A DNA stretch of 64,000 nt, from positions 22,081,427-22,145,426 of the forward strand of contig CM042157.1 of NCBI GenBank assembly GCA_023376005.1. The letters run 5' to 3'. Below, piece after piece: positions 1-13,152 of this stretch. Position numbers and translations under genes: made by a program. This DNA comes from Doryteuthis pealeii (lineage: Eukaryota; Mollusca; Cephalopoda; Myopsida; Loliginidae). The notes under the pieces are model-generated. The model made no database searches. It was not told the DNA's origin and worked only from the letters and a program-made list of their open reading frames with translations. The stretch's first letter is position 1. The number at the start of each line of letters is the position of its first letter.

Positions 1-287
1 CCTGAGCACTGCCTGGGCTATTTCACGGTTTGTACTCTCCGACATTGAAGAACGGTACAATTACGCGTGTTAAGTTGTCATTTTCTCACGGCTACATAAC
101 GTAGGGAACAGCTAACGTACGTAGTATAGGGGACAAAACTGCCCAAATTTAGGCGTTTTCATGCAGTAGGTATTAACTCGGATCCTAGCCCATAAAGTTA
201 GATGGGGATACACTCTCTAAGATCTTGGGTTTGTGAAAGGAAGCAGAAATAGAGAAAAATTGTTGAATGCGTGGCTATAAGAATCCT

Positions 288-330
288 CTAATTATATATA
301 TATATATATATTATATATATATATGTCTGT

Positions 331-368
<38 letters not shown>

Positions 369-566
369 ATGTGTGTAGGTTTGTTCCTATCTATCTTTCT
401 GTTTATCTATCTCTATCTGTCTCTGTTCATATGTATCAATTTGTATCAGTCTCATCATAGCTATCTATCGAACGTTGTCTATTTATATGTATCTATTACT
501 GTCTATACCTATCTATCTATCAATTTATCTATCTATCTATCTATCTCTCCTCTCTCTCTCTCTGTC

Positions 567-623
<57 letters not shown>

Positions 624-690
624 AAGATATATATAGATATTTATAAATATTATATAAATATAAATATATATAGATATTTATAATATAAGC
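288..690. repeat. Compound microsatellite (TA)n-(TG)n-(TATC)n-(TA)n
   Basis: Consecutive runs of TA, then GT, then TATC/TCTG units, then TA interspersed with TATAGATAT. A 138-codon open frame crosses it but encodes only Ile/Tyr, Cys/Val and Leu/Ser runs, so it is not a gene. A recurring motif (ATTGAGCACTTT) follows at about 701. Confidence 0.95.
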
Positions 691-1083
691 TCTACATTGT
701 ATTGAGCACTTTGTATTTGTTTTTTCTCGGTCTTAACCCCTGGATACTGTGCGCTTCCAACGATCGTACTCGTACGCACCGGTAAACTACTACTCATACA
801 TTAACGCATATAGATATTTATATAAAGATATATATAGATATATATGAATCTATATAAATAAATTATTACGGAATGACAGTTGTTAAGTTTTTCTTTCTTT
901 GAAAGTTAAATATTGTTCTTTATGTAATCTAATTCATTGATTATTATACATTGAGCTCTCTTATGGATTTATAATTGTATGAATATATGTTTGCACCTAC
1001 AAGAGCATACGGTATGGTTATACATTGAGATTTTGAAGATCCCAAATAGAATCATCCCTTACATTCTGTCATTTGGATTACCT

Positions 1084-1196
<113 letters not shown>

Positions 1197-1347
1197 GTAT
1201 GGTTGGCACTAGTATACTAGAAAAAGTAATAGTAATCCAACGTACAGTGATATTAGAAGAGTGCTCAATATCTGTGATAGAGCGTTGATAGTTGAATGAA
1301 GTGACAAATAAAATTTTTAGCTTTCATTCATTTATTTGGGAACGATA

Positions 1348-1500
1348 TTACTACCAATGGCTTCCTGCTAAAAGCATTCATCAGGCAAACCAAACAGTTT
1401 TTTTTTTTTAAATTTTTAATTAAAAAAAATATAATATTTTCGTTTACCTGATGAATGATTTAGCATTGTAGTAATATCGTTCCCAAATTAAAGGAATAAC
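1348..1500. ncRNA. Decayed inverted pair of hammerhead-like motifs (copy A)
   Basis: Counterpart of the pair at 30688-30823. The left, minus-strand arm (1348-1388) keeps CUGAUGA, but GAAA reads GAAG. The right, plus-strand arm (from about 1445) keeps CUGAUGA but has lost most of the GAAA/stem III segment. Both arms look inactive. Confidence 0.55.
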
Positions 1501-1842
1501 TAAAAGTTTTATGTTGTCACTTGCAGATCATTCAACATATATATTATATATATATATATATTATATATATATATATATATATAGTATAAATGCTTTGTTT
1601 CGTGTCCATCAAGTATCACCTTATAAAGATTAACATCCTATACACCTCATTCCACCCGGCCATAAGTCACATTCATTTCCTAATCTACCCCAAATGGATA
1701 GCCTTTTTTAAATGAATATTAAGCATTTAGAAGTTCTGTTGAATTAAAGGAAAATAAATGAAAAAAGTCTATAAGGATAAATCCCATACCAACGGGCATG
1801 TTTTATACCAACTGAGATTAATCGAAAACCGATTAATTTAAC

Positions 1843-1892
1843 TGATGTAACCTGAAGAATCATCGATGAAACTCCGTAGGTTACTCCTTTCA
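1843..1892 (+). ncRNA. Decayed hammerhead-like motif (copy A of 31205)
   Basis: ACCUGAAGA, a short hairpin, GAAA and GGUUAC are all present, but one or more bases are missing from stem II and from the stem III loop compared with 31205-31245. Probably inactive, or mis-sequenced like much of copy A. Confidence 0.5.
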
Positions 1893-1902
1893 TTGTTTAT
1901 TT

Positions 1903-1933
<31 letters not shown>

Positions 1934-1937
1934 CATA

Positions 1938-2200
1938 TATAATTTAATATACCAAGCGTGTTGGTAGATCCTGCGGAGAGAAAAAACTCCAGTTTAGAGT
2001 TATTGATTTCACTAAAATATCCAAATCAACCAGAGAAGAAAAACATTCTTTGAGAAAAAAAAGAAGAAAAGACCCAAGATATTCGTACCAACAAAAAATA
2101 ACTATTGGTATGATTATTGCGCAAAGAAAAACAATTTTATTTATATATATGATATAAGATATATATAATATTCAATATAACCGCTAGAGAGAATAAATAT
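1938..2200 (+). repeat. Interspersed repeat, 'AATATACCAAGCG' family (copy A)
   Basis: A roughly 250-bp family with three members: here, 27057-27305 and 31308-31556. Shared blocks include AAAAGACCAAGATA, TCGTACCAACAAAAAATAA and CATATAACCGCTAGGAGA. All lie between TA arrays. No protein or RNA-gene signature is seen. Confidence 0.75.
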
Positions 2201-3347
2201 TATAATATATATATAATTATATTATATATAATGTGTATATATATAATATATATTATATATATATATATATAAAGTTATATAATTTAAATTGGAACCCCAG
2301 TTTAAGATGCGAGATGTTTATGGAGCGATTGATTTTTTGCCTCACAGCAGTGCGGTTTCTTCTTTTTTTTTGCCATATCTATCGAACAGTTTCCCAGACT
2401 CATTTTGTTAAACATTGGGTACTGTGAGAGCATGTTATATCACCTAGGTATCGTACATAATGAAACTTTTGATTGTCGACTATGAATGTAAATTAACATC
2501 TGAGTCAAAACAAATTCAAAATTTCAATTAAAAATATAACGAGCAATCAAATTAAATCATTGAATTGATCGAACAATTACAGAGACTTGTTAACAGTAAA
2601 TTAAGATGAAACCAAATCAAAATAAAAATATTATTTACTATCGTTTTGGGATATAGAAAAATAATGAAAATACAGTAATTCATTCTTGCGTTTGTGGCCT
2701 GTATGCCAAAATCACAATATTTAAACACAATATAGAATAATTATACAAAAATATATTTCCATATATATAAAATACGAAATACATCGTGATATCTATAAAT
2801 CTAACACAGTTTTTTTCTCATATCTATTCAATCTATTTATATCTATCATGCGCTCTATTCAAGTCAGTTGTTACGTATATAGTCAATTGAGCTCATTCTC
2901 ATAGATATCACATCTTATCTACCCATTATGTTTTTACCAATTACAGTCTATTCATATTTCATTCTATCAAATTTAGAACTCATCAACAACAACAAGCACT
3001 TCGTAAAAAATGGCCAATGAGAGACGAGGACAGACAGGATTTAAGATCGTTTGCAACTGTTCTCAAATACAATTACTGGTTGAAGTCTCGAAGTTTTTAA
3101 CTATCTTTTGGTTTAACACCTGAGAAATACTACACACTTAACTTTTTCAAGGAATACTACAGAATTTGCATTTATATAATTAACAGAGGGAAATCTACAG
3201 CAACTGATTCTAATTATTGTTGTTAGAATTAACATATTACCATAAGTTCTAAGATGATCATTATTAAAAATAAAAGACTTAAAATTAACACAACTTCAGA
3301 AAAAATTAGACACACTCACAAACAAGCATAAACACACACACAATATA

Positions 3348-3356
3348 GCAACACAA

Positions 3357-3409
<53 letters not shown>

Positions 3410-3420
3410 AATATTAAATG

Positions 3421-3476
<56 letters not shown>

Positions 3477-3478
3477 TG
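3348..3478. repeat. (CA)n-(TA)n-(GT)n palindromic microsatellite
   Basis: CA, then TA with a short break, then GT, so the block is close to self-complementary and could extrude a cruciform. Copy B keeps the design at 33290-33430. Confidence 0.9.
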
Positions 3479-4139
3479 TTTATTTATTAAGATTACTTAG
3501 TCGTGGAACACGAGACTCAAAGGTTGCTTCACTAGCTGCTGGTACAACTTGTTCACCCATCTAAAGTAGATCTAGCCCATGTCTCTTAACTCCTAGCACA
3601 CAAGTCTCGATAACTTGACAATGCACTGGCTGTTAATAGATGTCACCCCCTTCAGTTGTCCGATTACAATTTGCAATAGTAGAGAATCGCTCCAATACAA
3701 ATCGAATCCCACAATCAGAATAGGACTAAATAGTTGGTTAAGTACATAAATAATAACATGTCTTATAAATTTTATATTGGTATCTAAAGGTGTGAAGTTT
3801 CTTCGGGATTTATCTTCTTTTTTTATTCTTATTTTTTTTCATTGTTATACGATAGAATTTGATTTCTACTGTTCTTGCATATGAGATCAATCTCGTCAAT
3901 TGGATTCTTATTCTCGATGGATTGTTGAATTAAGCTGCTTGCTTGTGCCGACGCCGCCGCAACTCGACAGTGATGAGTTATGTAATAAACAAACGTGGAG
4001 GAGTTGAAGATGGTGGTTTTCCGCATGCCTGTTGTCGGTGGTTAAGGAGTGTTGCCAAATCCCTTATCTTCCGTATACAGTCAATTAATACTAGACAAAC
4101 CAGATTCTTTTCTGCATAGTCCGAAACAACCTCAAAACA

Positions 4140-4268
4140 AATGGTAAGAAAATGAATAAGTCATATGCGATAAAGTTTTGAATAAAATCAATTCTTAATG
4201 GAAATTACAATTTTTTAAAAATACATTTTTCTATTTTAACCCATAGATGGACCCTAACAAAGGTTTCG
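4140..4268 (-). mobile_element. Fragment of AAAAC-tailed SINE-like family, copy A only
   Basis: The reverse complement matches the 3' half of the element at 16386-16724 (GGGTTAAATAGAAAAATG, then ATTCTTAATGG-type sequence, then AAAACTTTATCG). Copy B has no such block between the matching flanks (33930-34060). It is therefore an insertion in A or a deletion in B. Confidence 0.6.
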
Positions 4269-4399
4269 TATGATAACTATAACCTCCGAAGCCAAATGTC
4301 TGCTTAGAAGAATTAATTCAATGCCAGGAGATAACGACTACAGCAAGTGAAATTGAGATATGAGTTTCCTTCTTAAATTCAGAGTCTCTGTCTGGTATG

Positions 4400-4483
4400 C
4401 TACGTGTCGTGTCTAGGCCTAGTCGTCTATCTTTCTGTCTCTCTTTCTCTCTTTTCTGCTGCTCTCATTCTCATTCTCCATCT

Positions 4484-4528
<45 letters not shown>

Positions 4529-4730
4529 GTCTCACTGCTCTCTCTTTCATCACTCTCCTAACCCTTTCGATCTTTCTTACCACTCTCTTTCTATCTGGTT
4601 TACATTCTGCCTTCCTAAAGCCCCTTGCTTATGTTCTCTTTTTACCCCCCTCCCCCCTCTTTCTGTTTCTCTCTCTCCTCTCACTCTATTTCTCCCTCCA
4701 CATCGGCCAAATCTCCTTGTCCACTAAAAG
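4400..4730. repeat. Pyrimidine-rich (CT)n tract
   Basis: CT/TCTC-rich block with a pure (TC)n core at 4488-4528. The open frame through it encodes only Ser/Leu/Phe low complexity. The counterpart in copy B is 34090-34400. Confidence 0.85.
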
Positions 4731-5319
4731 TCTCAATCTAACTTCCTGTATACACTTCACTCCTTCCTCCACCTCTTCAGTCATCTTATAAGTCTGTCAT
4801 ACATTTCTTCTTTCTCACCATATCGTTCTTTTAACATAACTCATCACATGCAACACAGGACTAACAGGCTCGGATGTGTTTCCGCAATGCCTTTTCCTTT
4901 CACTACAGCTCAACCTTCTCCTACCCTCTCGTCTTTAACTGTACACTTCTCTCTTCTAATCACTGTTAGCATTTCTCTCCTACCCCCATCGCTCTATTCT
5001 CTTTCTTACCCCCTCTCTCATGTAGAGCAGATAAATAATAATAAGCAGAAAAGATGAAGAAAACAAGAGATATGACCACGATTCTTAAGGGAAAAGACTG
5101 TCGAATGAATTCGAACGATCGAGGAGAAAAGTTTGACGCCAATATGAAACAACATTGTTTAAAAAGCGCTATAATTACTCGGCGAAGACCTGGAGACCCG
5201 AATTGACTGTTGTCACCTCCCCCAAGTCTCCTGTAAAAGAGAGGATCTCAGCTAACCGCTGGGTTGCACAAAAACTCACCGAAAATGCTGACTGTATATA
5301 GATAATAATAACAATTATC

Positions 5320-6300
5320 CCAATGTGCGCTTCAAACGACAAAATAGAAAGAGCGTCCTGCACATGGAAAGACTTGGACTGGTTAAAAGAAAGGAAACCT
5401 CAAAAGAAGAAAGCACTTGACAACAAAGCTTGTATAGAGTTGCTGCACCAAAGAATTATAATGCTCAGCAGGCACGAACTATTCATCAAAGCGAAAAATC
5501 TGATAAGACCCAATTAAAATAGTATAGTGAGTAGACTTTGTCTGAATGAGGAAGCGATACCTGAAACCATTTACTCTTAGCGACTGGTGTAGCTAATATA
5601 ACTACTAGCACTATAAAGCAGAATCACACAAACTAGAACACGAGCTGGGGTGCTTGAGCGAAGGATGACCCTCCACTGGAGTTAATGCAAAAAAAATAAA
5701 TTTTAACATACAACCAATAGACATATACGAGTTATATGTATAAACAGAAGTCCTGTATCGTTGAAGAAATGCGAAACGATAACAATTCTTTCGCGAATTT
5801 GGCTTGAATAGAAAAAGCTGGCTTCACCCTTACACCTCTAAATGCCCAAGGCGAAGTACAGTCGAAATCCATGATCTAGTGCTGTTTGATATAAACAATA
5901 CAAGATAGAAACTTTTCAACTGTGGATTTGCTGTACCCAGCCGGTATGCCAGAAGATCACAGAGTGAGCGAAGGAAATGAAAATATGGACAAATATCTGT
6001 GTCCTTGCAGAGAACTGAAAAAGTTATGGAATATGAAAGTCAAAGTGATACCAATTCATAGTTGGTGCACTTGGAACGATCTCAACAGGATAGAAAAAGG
6101 GTTGTGGAAAATCTGGAAATCAGAGTTAAAATGTGATACCATCCAGAACCACTGCACTGCTGCAATCTGCCAGAATACTCAGAAGAGTCCTGGAGACCTG
6201 AGGATACTTGCTTCACCCAGACTCCACGAAAAGACCATCAGCCAACGCTGATATGAACTCATGTAGGAGTTAAAGATAATTCAATCAATCATAATTATTG
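5320..6300 (+). pseudogene. R2-type LINE C-terminal region, multiply frameshifted (copy A)
   Basis: Homologous to 34860-35665. Two pieces can be read: 5323-5517, matching the segment before the zinc knuckle, and 5922-6251, containing a PEDHRV..ENMDKYL..ELKKLWNMKVKV-like segment from the restriction-like endonuclease region. Insertions of 1-2 bases split the rest. The matching B frame is open for more than 150 codons, so the breaks are recent or are consensus errors. Confidence 0.75.
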
Positions 6301-6934
6301 TAATGTCTGCTGTTCTTTACAATCTCTTCCCGTGTACCGTTAATCATCCTGCAACAGCCTGGCTGATTAAAAATGAACCGTCCTAATCGTGGTTCCAAGA
6401 TACATAATGCAAAAATGATATAAACCAAGTACGCGTATCCCTCTGGATTGTTCAAGTTTGTAATCGTCGATTCTTATTTTTGCTTGAGTTTCATCACGCT
6501 CATCGAAATAATAGTAACGCGCTTCACATTCTAATATTTAAAGAAGAAGATCAGTCGTGAGAGGAAAAAATGCCCATGTTAGCACAGAAAATTATAGAAA
6601 GAAAGAGTAGTAGGTGAAAAATAGCGGACCAAGGCGAGTTGAGAAAGCTCATAGATGAGGAGTGAGGTATGTTGCATCGTGTTAAAGCGATAACTCTAGA
6701 TTCTTTTAGGTACCCGAAAACATATATAAAAGTATGAAGCGAGTAAGAAAAAAGAAAGAATGAGAAAGAGTCTTATTCAAGATTATTATTACTTTTTTAG
6801 TCATTATTGAACTACATAAACAATAGCTCTTAAGTAAAGCGTATATGTGACCATATTGTTAATGATTAATATGTATTCATACTCTGGTATATTCCACAGG
6901 TCGCTGAATTGATAATTGATTTATTAATAATAAT

Positions 6935-7770
6935 GAATTCGTGATTCATAATGGAGATGTAGGTTGTCTGTCTGTAACCGAAACGTATATTACGTATACC
7001 AAGTCACAATTCTTCTACGTTAGATTAAAACATTACATTAATTTCTTCCTCATTATTTTATTTTTTAATTTAAACCTTCACTTTATTTGATACAAAATTG
7101 TTTTAGACATTGATCAGAAGGAAAAATTAACTATTACAAACGTTAACCATCATCTTAACTAGCTGAATAAACATGCCAATTGTAGTTGAATATATAATAT
7201 ACAACAGAAAGTAGAGATTTACCCCAGTGTCACATGGGAAAGGGCCAATTTGCAATATTGATCTAAAAAAATTATTTGTTAAAGAAAATATTTTCTGCTT
7301 AGTAATTATTCTATTATCTAATTCTTGGTTTCTATTCTTTTAAATATGGAATTATCGAGCTCAAATCTCTTTAATGAAATCTAATAATGAAGATAATCAC
7401 TAAGAATAGTTAAATACTTGTGAATATAATTGTGCTATTATTCCTATGTTTAAACTAAACAGTTTAATTAGGAATAGATATTTACCATCAAGGACAGGGC
7501 TTCTCCAAGTTCTAACAGCAAATATGATGGACAGTCTATGGTCTTCAAAGTTGTCTATTTTCTATCAAACTTCTCTCTGTTCAAACACTTTATTTATGCA
7601 TCATGGCTTTCATTCAGTTTCATTAGCCTTTCTAAATATAATAGTGAAGTAAATTATTTTATATTTAAAATTTTTATGCAGTAATAATAAAATTGAGATA
7701 ATCAAATTAATTCAATATAAATAATAATATAGATAAATAAATAAGTAATAATGTTGTTAATAAGGCCTCT
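6935..7770 (+). mobile_element. Degraded non-autonomous Helitron (copy A of 36213-36859)
   Basis: The 5' part has ATAATGGAGAT and CTGTCTGTAACCGAAAC as in the B copy, and similarity continues for several hundred bases. The 3' hairpin and CTAG terminus seen in B cannot be found here; that end has become AATAA-rich. Confidence 0.6.
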
Positions 7771-8429
7771 ATAGCACCGTCTATCCACAACTCGAATTGA
7801 ACAAGTATTTGATTCTATCAGTTATTTGAAAAACTGAATACTCATCCGAGTGACAATTTTCCGCGCGAGAATTGTTTTCAGAGTGAATATCTCTTCTCAT
7901 GGCGACAATACAGATAGACGTCACACTTATGTAACAATGTAATTCTCTTATCTCAATCCATTCTCGTTTTCCAAGACCTGAGCAATTTCTAATTTATAAG
8001 CAAACAATAAACAACATCAAAAAAATGATAGAAAAGATAGCACATTCTTGTGTTTTGGATTCTTATTGAGGTGGAAAAGATGGTCGAGTGTTTCACACTA
8101 GTTTATAAGGATTCTATGAATAGACAAACTTACTTATTAAATACTGAAACTAGGAGAATTGCTGATGGGAAAAACGTTATGCTTAGATGGAATTCTCAAC
8201 CCCGAAGACCAAAAATTATTGACTTACCATTAAATAATAATACTGTATTTCTTTTGCTGAAGATACACAGTTGTTATGAGTTACGTTGTAGAAAGGCTGT
8301 ACTTGCCAAATAGAGTAAAGCATGTGATTTTTCCACTTTCTTTAAAATAGTCAATTTATTCATGTATGCAACAGTTAGAAAGTGTTTGACTAATCGAAAT
8401 AAATCATCATCATCTTATTATCTACTCTA

Positions 8430-8790
8430 TCCATGACCAATCTTCTCTCCATCGTCCTACCGCTCATATTCTGGAGTCCTCTAATTGTGCAGCATTCCTG
8501 CATCTCTATCTCTATATATATATTATGATTTTGTTTTGACTGCCGGTGGTGTCCTCACTACTGCTATCGTCCATTTTAAAGGAAGGGCGCTTCCACAGAA
8601 AAGTGTCTCGCGGGTGGTTCTTACTCGGAATGGTTTTGGTTAATAAATACGTTTCTAATGTGCAGTGTGGCCTACAGCTGTTTTCGACTATTATGTTATT
8701 AACTAAAATTAGTCACTGAAGACAGCTAAAGGATGTTTCCATGTTTGTTCAGGAGACCAATACGACCCCGCACTGTATATACTACATCTG
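8430..8790 (-). pseudogene. LINE ORF2 tail relic (copy A of 37424-37815)
   Basis: Short blocks match the B relic (ATCTCTCCATCG, CTTCCACAG..AAGTGTCTCGCG, GCTGTTTTC), but a TA-bearing insertion and many indels leave no readable frame. Confidence 0.5.
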
Positions 8791-9549
8791 TCGTCCAGTC
8801 GAGGACAGATCAACAGACAAGGATAAAAACCCCTTTCTAAGTGTTAATTACTACTCATAGTCCTGTTAGTCTTACTCAAGAGAAGGGGTAGTTCGATTAC
8901 AGACCATCATAGCCAAGTGCTGAATATGACAACACAACCTGAGAAGACTCACTGAATCCTCTATATTAAAGACTTAGTCACCCAAACATTCAGATGCTCT
9001 CTCTTAAAATTTGGTACACGTGTATTGAGGCGACTACTCAAATATAGCTTAAATTCGTTCTGACAACACAAATCGACAAATCCCATCCTTGTTCTATTTT
9101 TACAATCTAATTATATCAATTTGATTAACCTAAACAATGAGGTAGACACATTGACTTTTTCAATATTTAGAATCATGAAGAATGGTTATATAAAAATGAA
9201 ACGAATTTCGTAAATGAGAATTCAAATGTGATAACCATGTTAATTCTTAGACCACAATAATTGGATTATGAACATGGGTGTTGTTCACATAGTGAGTATG
9301 TTATATTGCTAAATAAGTGATCACGTATGCCACACACATGCAGCAGAACCACTGACCAGCTGAGTCCATACTGGATGCTAGAGAATAGCATTAATGTAAG
9401 GTGGAGACCAGCTAAGACTTGCAACTTAAAAGTGGCAAGATTAGGTTAAGATATCACTATTGTGGAAAAACAAATATGTATTCATGTTATTAGTTTGCCA
9501 ATCAGTTACTTATAGCAGATAATAAAATTATAGGAATACATTAATATTT

Positions 9550-9660
9550 CGGGTTTGTTGCCCTATAATCGAACCCTGAACATTCTTGAAACTGTCACAG
9601 ATAAGCTACAATGATAAACAATAAAAGATGAGGACAATAGTTCGAATATATACAAAATAA
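9550..9660 (+). repeat. Fragment of the 'GTTGTACAAATAACAATGAAGATG' family (copy A)
   Basis: Decayed version of a family also seen at 38265, 50353, 50605, 58815(-) and 59695. This copy keeps ACAATAAAAGATGAGGACAA and TAGTTCGAATA. Better members carry a hammerhead-like core. Confidence 0.55.
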
Positions 9661-10320
9661 CCCAATTATGTTTATTCAGTTATTGTTGCTACGCCAAGCA
9701 AAATCTGTCGTTCAACATAAATTACTATTACTAAATTACAGTATACATTTGACTGTTTTGTAATGAAAAATCATATAATAACATAAAATAATTGATAAAA
9801 ATTATGATTAATTATATTGATGTATGGGATCAAGGACCACCCTATGCACATACAGCCGGACACGACGGTTGAGCTCGTGTGTCTTTTTTTCTTTTATACT
9901 TAACTTTCGATAGTATGCAGAATAAATCGTTTATCTATCTTCGCGTAATCATTAATTTTGTTTGAAATTTCATGAGCCAAAATCCAGTGAAAGCCGCAAA
10001 CACACCCAAACAAGTAACTAGGCTCATAGGCACACGCTCCCTTTATATGGACTGTCAAACCCATTCCAGGCATGTCGATGTTAGAACCTCGTTAGGAGTC
10101 GCCGTTGAAATAAAGAGTAGATAGTCTAGATCATAAACCGCGAAAACTCCTCTTAAGTAGACGTTCCCATCTAGTGATTTCATCCACACAAATGGACATC
10201 CACCGACGTTTAGTACTGCGAACTAGCCAAAGCCCATTACTCTATATATGCATCCATCTTTCTCCTTATACATCTGTCTTCTCTGTCTGTCTGTCTGTCT
10301 GTCTCTATCTTGTCAACCTG

Positions 10321-10330
10321 NNNNNNNNNN
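10321..10330. other. Assembly gap (10 N)
   Basis: Ten N bases directly follow the end of copy A and precede unrelated sequence. The true distance and order across this point are unknown. Confidence 1.
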
Positions 10331-10387
10331 AAGAAGGAATCATGATATTCATCATAATTCATTATTTTCACTTTCTTTATGAAATCA

Positions 10388-10672
10388 CTGTAAATATACA
10401 CAAGCTCTCGTCTCGGAGCGCGGGCCGCCTAATGTCGGTATCAGCCATGCAGCGAGGGAATATATCCCCTTTTTCCCACTAGCGCTAGACCAAGGAGATT
10501 ATTTAGCGTCTAGCAGGTGGAGCGCCACACCTACCATTAGCTCCCTTACTTTACCGCACATATCCCGCTTTGCTACTCATACGCGAGTTGGCCCTGGGGC
10601 AGGTATCGGTAACTAGGAACCGTCGGTTTCTAAGCCCGAACGCTCTTACTGAACTGAGGCAACCCGGCCCCT
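10388..10672 (-). mobile_element. tRNA-derived SINE, family S1
   Basis: The reverse complement begins GGCCGGGTTGCCTCAG..GTAAGAGCG, a degraded pol III A box. It goes on through the same tRNA-unrelated body as 22300-22562: GCGTATGAGTAGCA, TGTGCGGTAAAG, AGACGCTAAA..AATCTCCTTGG and ATTCCCTCGCTG..TGGCTGATACCGAC. About 285 bp. It is more diverged in the head than the 22300 copy. Confidence 0.85.
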
Positions 10673-10934
10673 TTGTATATTAAAGCAAATATAATTCATA
10701 AATTTTTTAGATTTTCCATTTGATACATATCTCTCTTCTTCTTTCTCACAAAGCGGATATTTTTTCTTAAGAAATTCCATAATGCCACAAACAAGATCTT
10801 TGCGCGTTATCAAATTTATTCAAGATTCTGCTCACACCCGAAATTACAGCTTAAGATATAAAACATTCGGAAAAACATGTATCTATTTTCACAGGTAATT
10901 AATCCGGGAAACACGTTCATCCCCCAATGCATGT

Positions 10935-11010
10935 TAACATTACTGCCTCTCTCTGCTCTCTCTCGCTCTCTCTCTCTCTCATCTCTCTCTCTCCTCTCTC
11001 TCTCATTGTT
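10935..11010. repeat. (CT)n microsatellite
   Basis: CTCT run with several interruptions. The minus-strand frame across it encodes Arg/Glu repeats only. Confidence 0.85.
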
Positions 11011-11399
11011 CACTTGCTGTTCAAGAACCAATCGTGATCCATAAAACACTATGATCGCTGCAAACGAATATAAACATGAATACACACACACACCATTATA
11101 ATATAATATTACCTATATATATATAAATATATACTATATATATATATTTTAAATATTAGGTCCAAGTGATAACCTACTCGAGTTTCCACATGTTGCATGA
11201 TCGTCAGGGTTGAACTCCACTGTCGTAAACTCTAAGCATTGGTTGATTGTAGACAATTAAACTTATGGTACAATCAACTAACATCCTCGAAATGTATCCC
11301 AGACACCACAGTGTTGAATTGAACAAAGTATGAGACAGAACTGTCGAAAGCGTGGAGTCTCCGTACATTATATGCTGGAGTGCCATCGATACACCAGGT

Positions 11400-11885
11400 G
11401 TGAACTGTAAGTATAGGTATAATTATAACTCGTATAGACATATGATATAATTAATATCATGGAGAACCCATAAGTGCTCGCTGCTCATCGCAAAGGTCTA
11501 TGGTGAGACTAGTGTGAGCGGAACATGTTGAATGCTTTTATATACTCAGTTTGTTATATCGACTGCTTGCTATTCTTACGGCCTCTCTCTCATTCAGTCC
11601 ACTCAAACCACTCGAAAGAGTGTACCTTATGTGCACTGTGTCAAGAGTTCCAGTCTAGGTTAGGATCGAACACATTACTCAGAAACACTGCACTGCTATG
11701 TCCAAATCAGGCCAGTATAATAACTACAGAATGAAGATCCTGGAGACCTGTAGTGAGTAGCTGCATGTCACTCATGAACACTCCAGTGAGTGAGTAAAAG
11801 ACCATACAGCTTATAACTACTGATGTTATATCGCAAAACTCTAAAAAGAGTATAAATAATAATATAATATAAAAAATCATTCTAC
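11400..11885 (+). mobile_element. Degenerate R2-type LINE 3' end
   Basis: ACACTGCACTGCT, GCCAGTATAATAA and GATCCTGGAGACCTG parallel the LINE terminus at 35528-35590. They are followed by a similar trailer and an ATAAATAATAAT tail. Indel-rich; no frame survives. Confidence 0.55.
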
Positions 11886-13136
11886 ACTATCCATATGTAT
11901 CAAGTGAATACACAGCGGGTTCTCTCGAGTGTTTTGGAAGGCCAAAATCTTGTGAAGTGTAATGAAAAGTGAGACTACCTCTTAATTAATGTCCTCGAGT
12001 CTAAATACGTAGTGTGCTTAATATCTCTCACGTATAGGTAACTACCTTAAGTTAAAGAGGATATTGATACGCCTTACACACTATCCAAGGTCATCTATAT
12101 CGAGCCACTCCTCAGAGGAAGCTGAATCTTTGATCAAGGTCTGTCGGAAAATACGCATTATAGCTGCTCTCATGTGCAAGTAAAAGGGCCCTGAAACTTC
12201 AGAATGTACCGTCTTATTAACATTTTTGAGAATAGATGCGAGATTTACTTCTTAACGTGAATATAACTCTGGGAACTGACTGAGAGCCCATCTCTAAACC
12301 TCATGCGAAATCACAGCCCAAATCAGACCTCATAGAAATCCAATATGGATTCCCGAATGTAGTAGTGAATATAGATGCTGACGAGTCGCTTGTTCACATG
12401 CAAGGACGAGTGTAGAGTATAGGAACTATGTGATAATCAGACAGTCGGTTGCCTGTCCTGCATCTCAGACTGACACTACGTGGAATCTCAGCGTGACTCA
12501 AGCCCTCCCACGACAGAAATATGGAAAACTGGGGATAGAGAGACATGAATAGAGTGTGAGGAGCTGAAAGACTTATTAACCAGACGAACGATAGATAAAG
12601 AGGGACGAGAGACACTCAGGAAAAACAGAAGGAGCACAGATAGAAACAGAAAGCAAAACAAGAATCAAACTCAGAGAAACATGCGTAGCGGAGTTGCGAG
12701 GATGAGACTACACGAAGTATACAAACAGAGATAATGATATTTTGCTTCTCCAAGAACTTTCTAGACCGAGTTAATAATATAAATGGTGGTTAGTACGTAT
12801 GTTGTATTAGGATCTATATTAATTAGAATGGATAGATTCTCAGGCTTTCACCGTCTCGATTTGTTACGTACTATAGTATATCATGTAACAAAAATTACGT
12901 CACTGCTTACGTCACATTACCAAATTTAGTCATTTAAATAAAATAGAAATTAATAAATACACTCAAAATTGAACATGCAGCATTAGACAGTCCTTATGTT
13001 TTTTTTAAAACCATAAGTTTTAAATATAATACATGACTGGTTTTATAATCTATAAAGTTTGTTTTATTTTAATACATATTTAAAGTTTACATTTTCAAAT
13101 TGTTATTTTTCTAATCCTTTATAAGAATTTGAAGAT
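11886..13136. other. No recognisable feature
   Basis: AT-rich sequence between the LINE tail and the structured repeat at 13153. Short open frames have no recognisable domains. A pyrimidine-biased minus strand near 12540-12680 recalls the CT blocks elsewhere. Confidence 0.6.
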
Positions 13137-13152
13137 TTTACTTATTTAGGGT

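Noticed and set aside
267..683. 138-codon frame, and similar Tyr/Ile, His/Thr, Cys/Val frames at many other places (e.g. 31259-31705, 53952-54329, 56081-56560)
   Set aside because: These are TA, CA, TG and TATC microsatellites, which have no stops in some frames.
8050..8313. 87-codon frame with ordinary composition
   Set aside because: The aligned part of copy B (37130-37330) has stops and shifts throughout, so it is not a conserved coding sequence.
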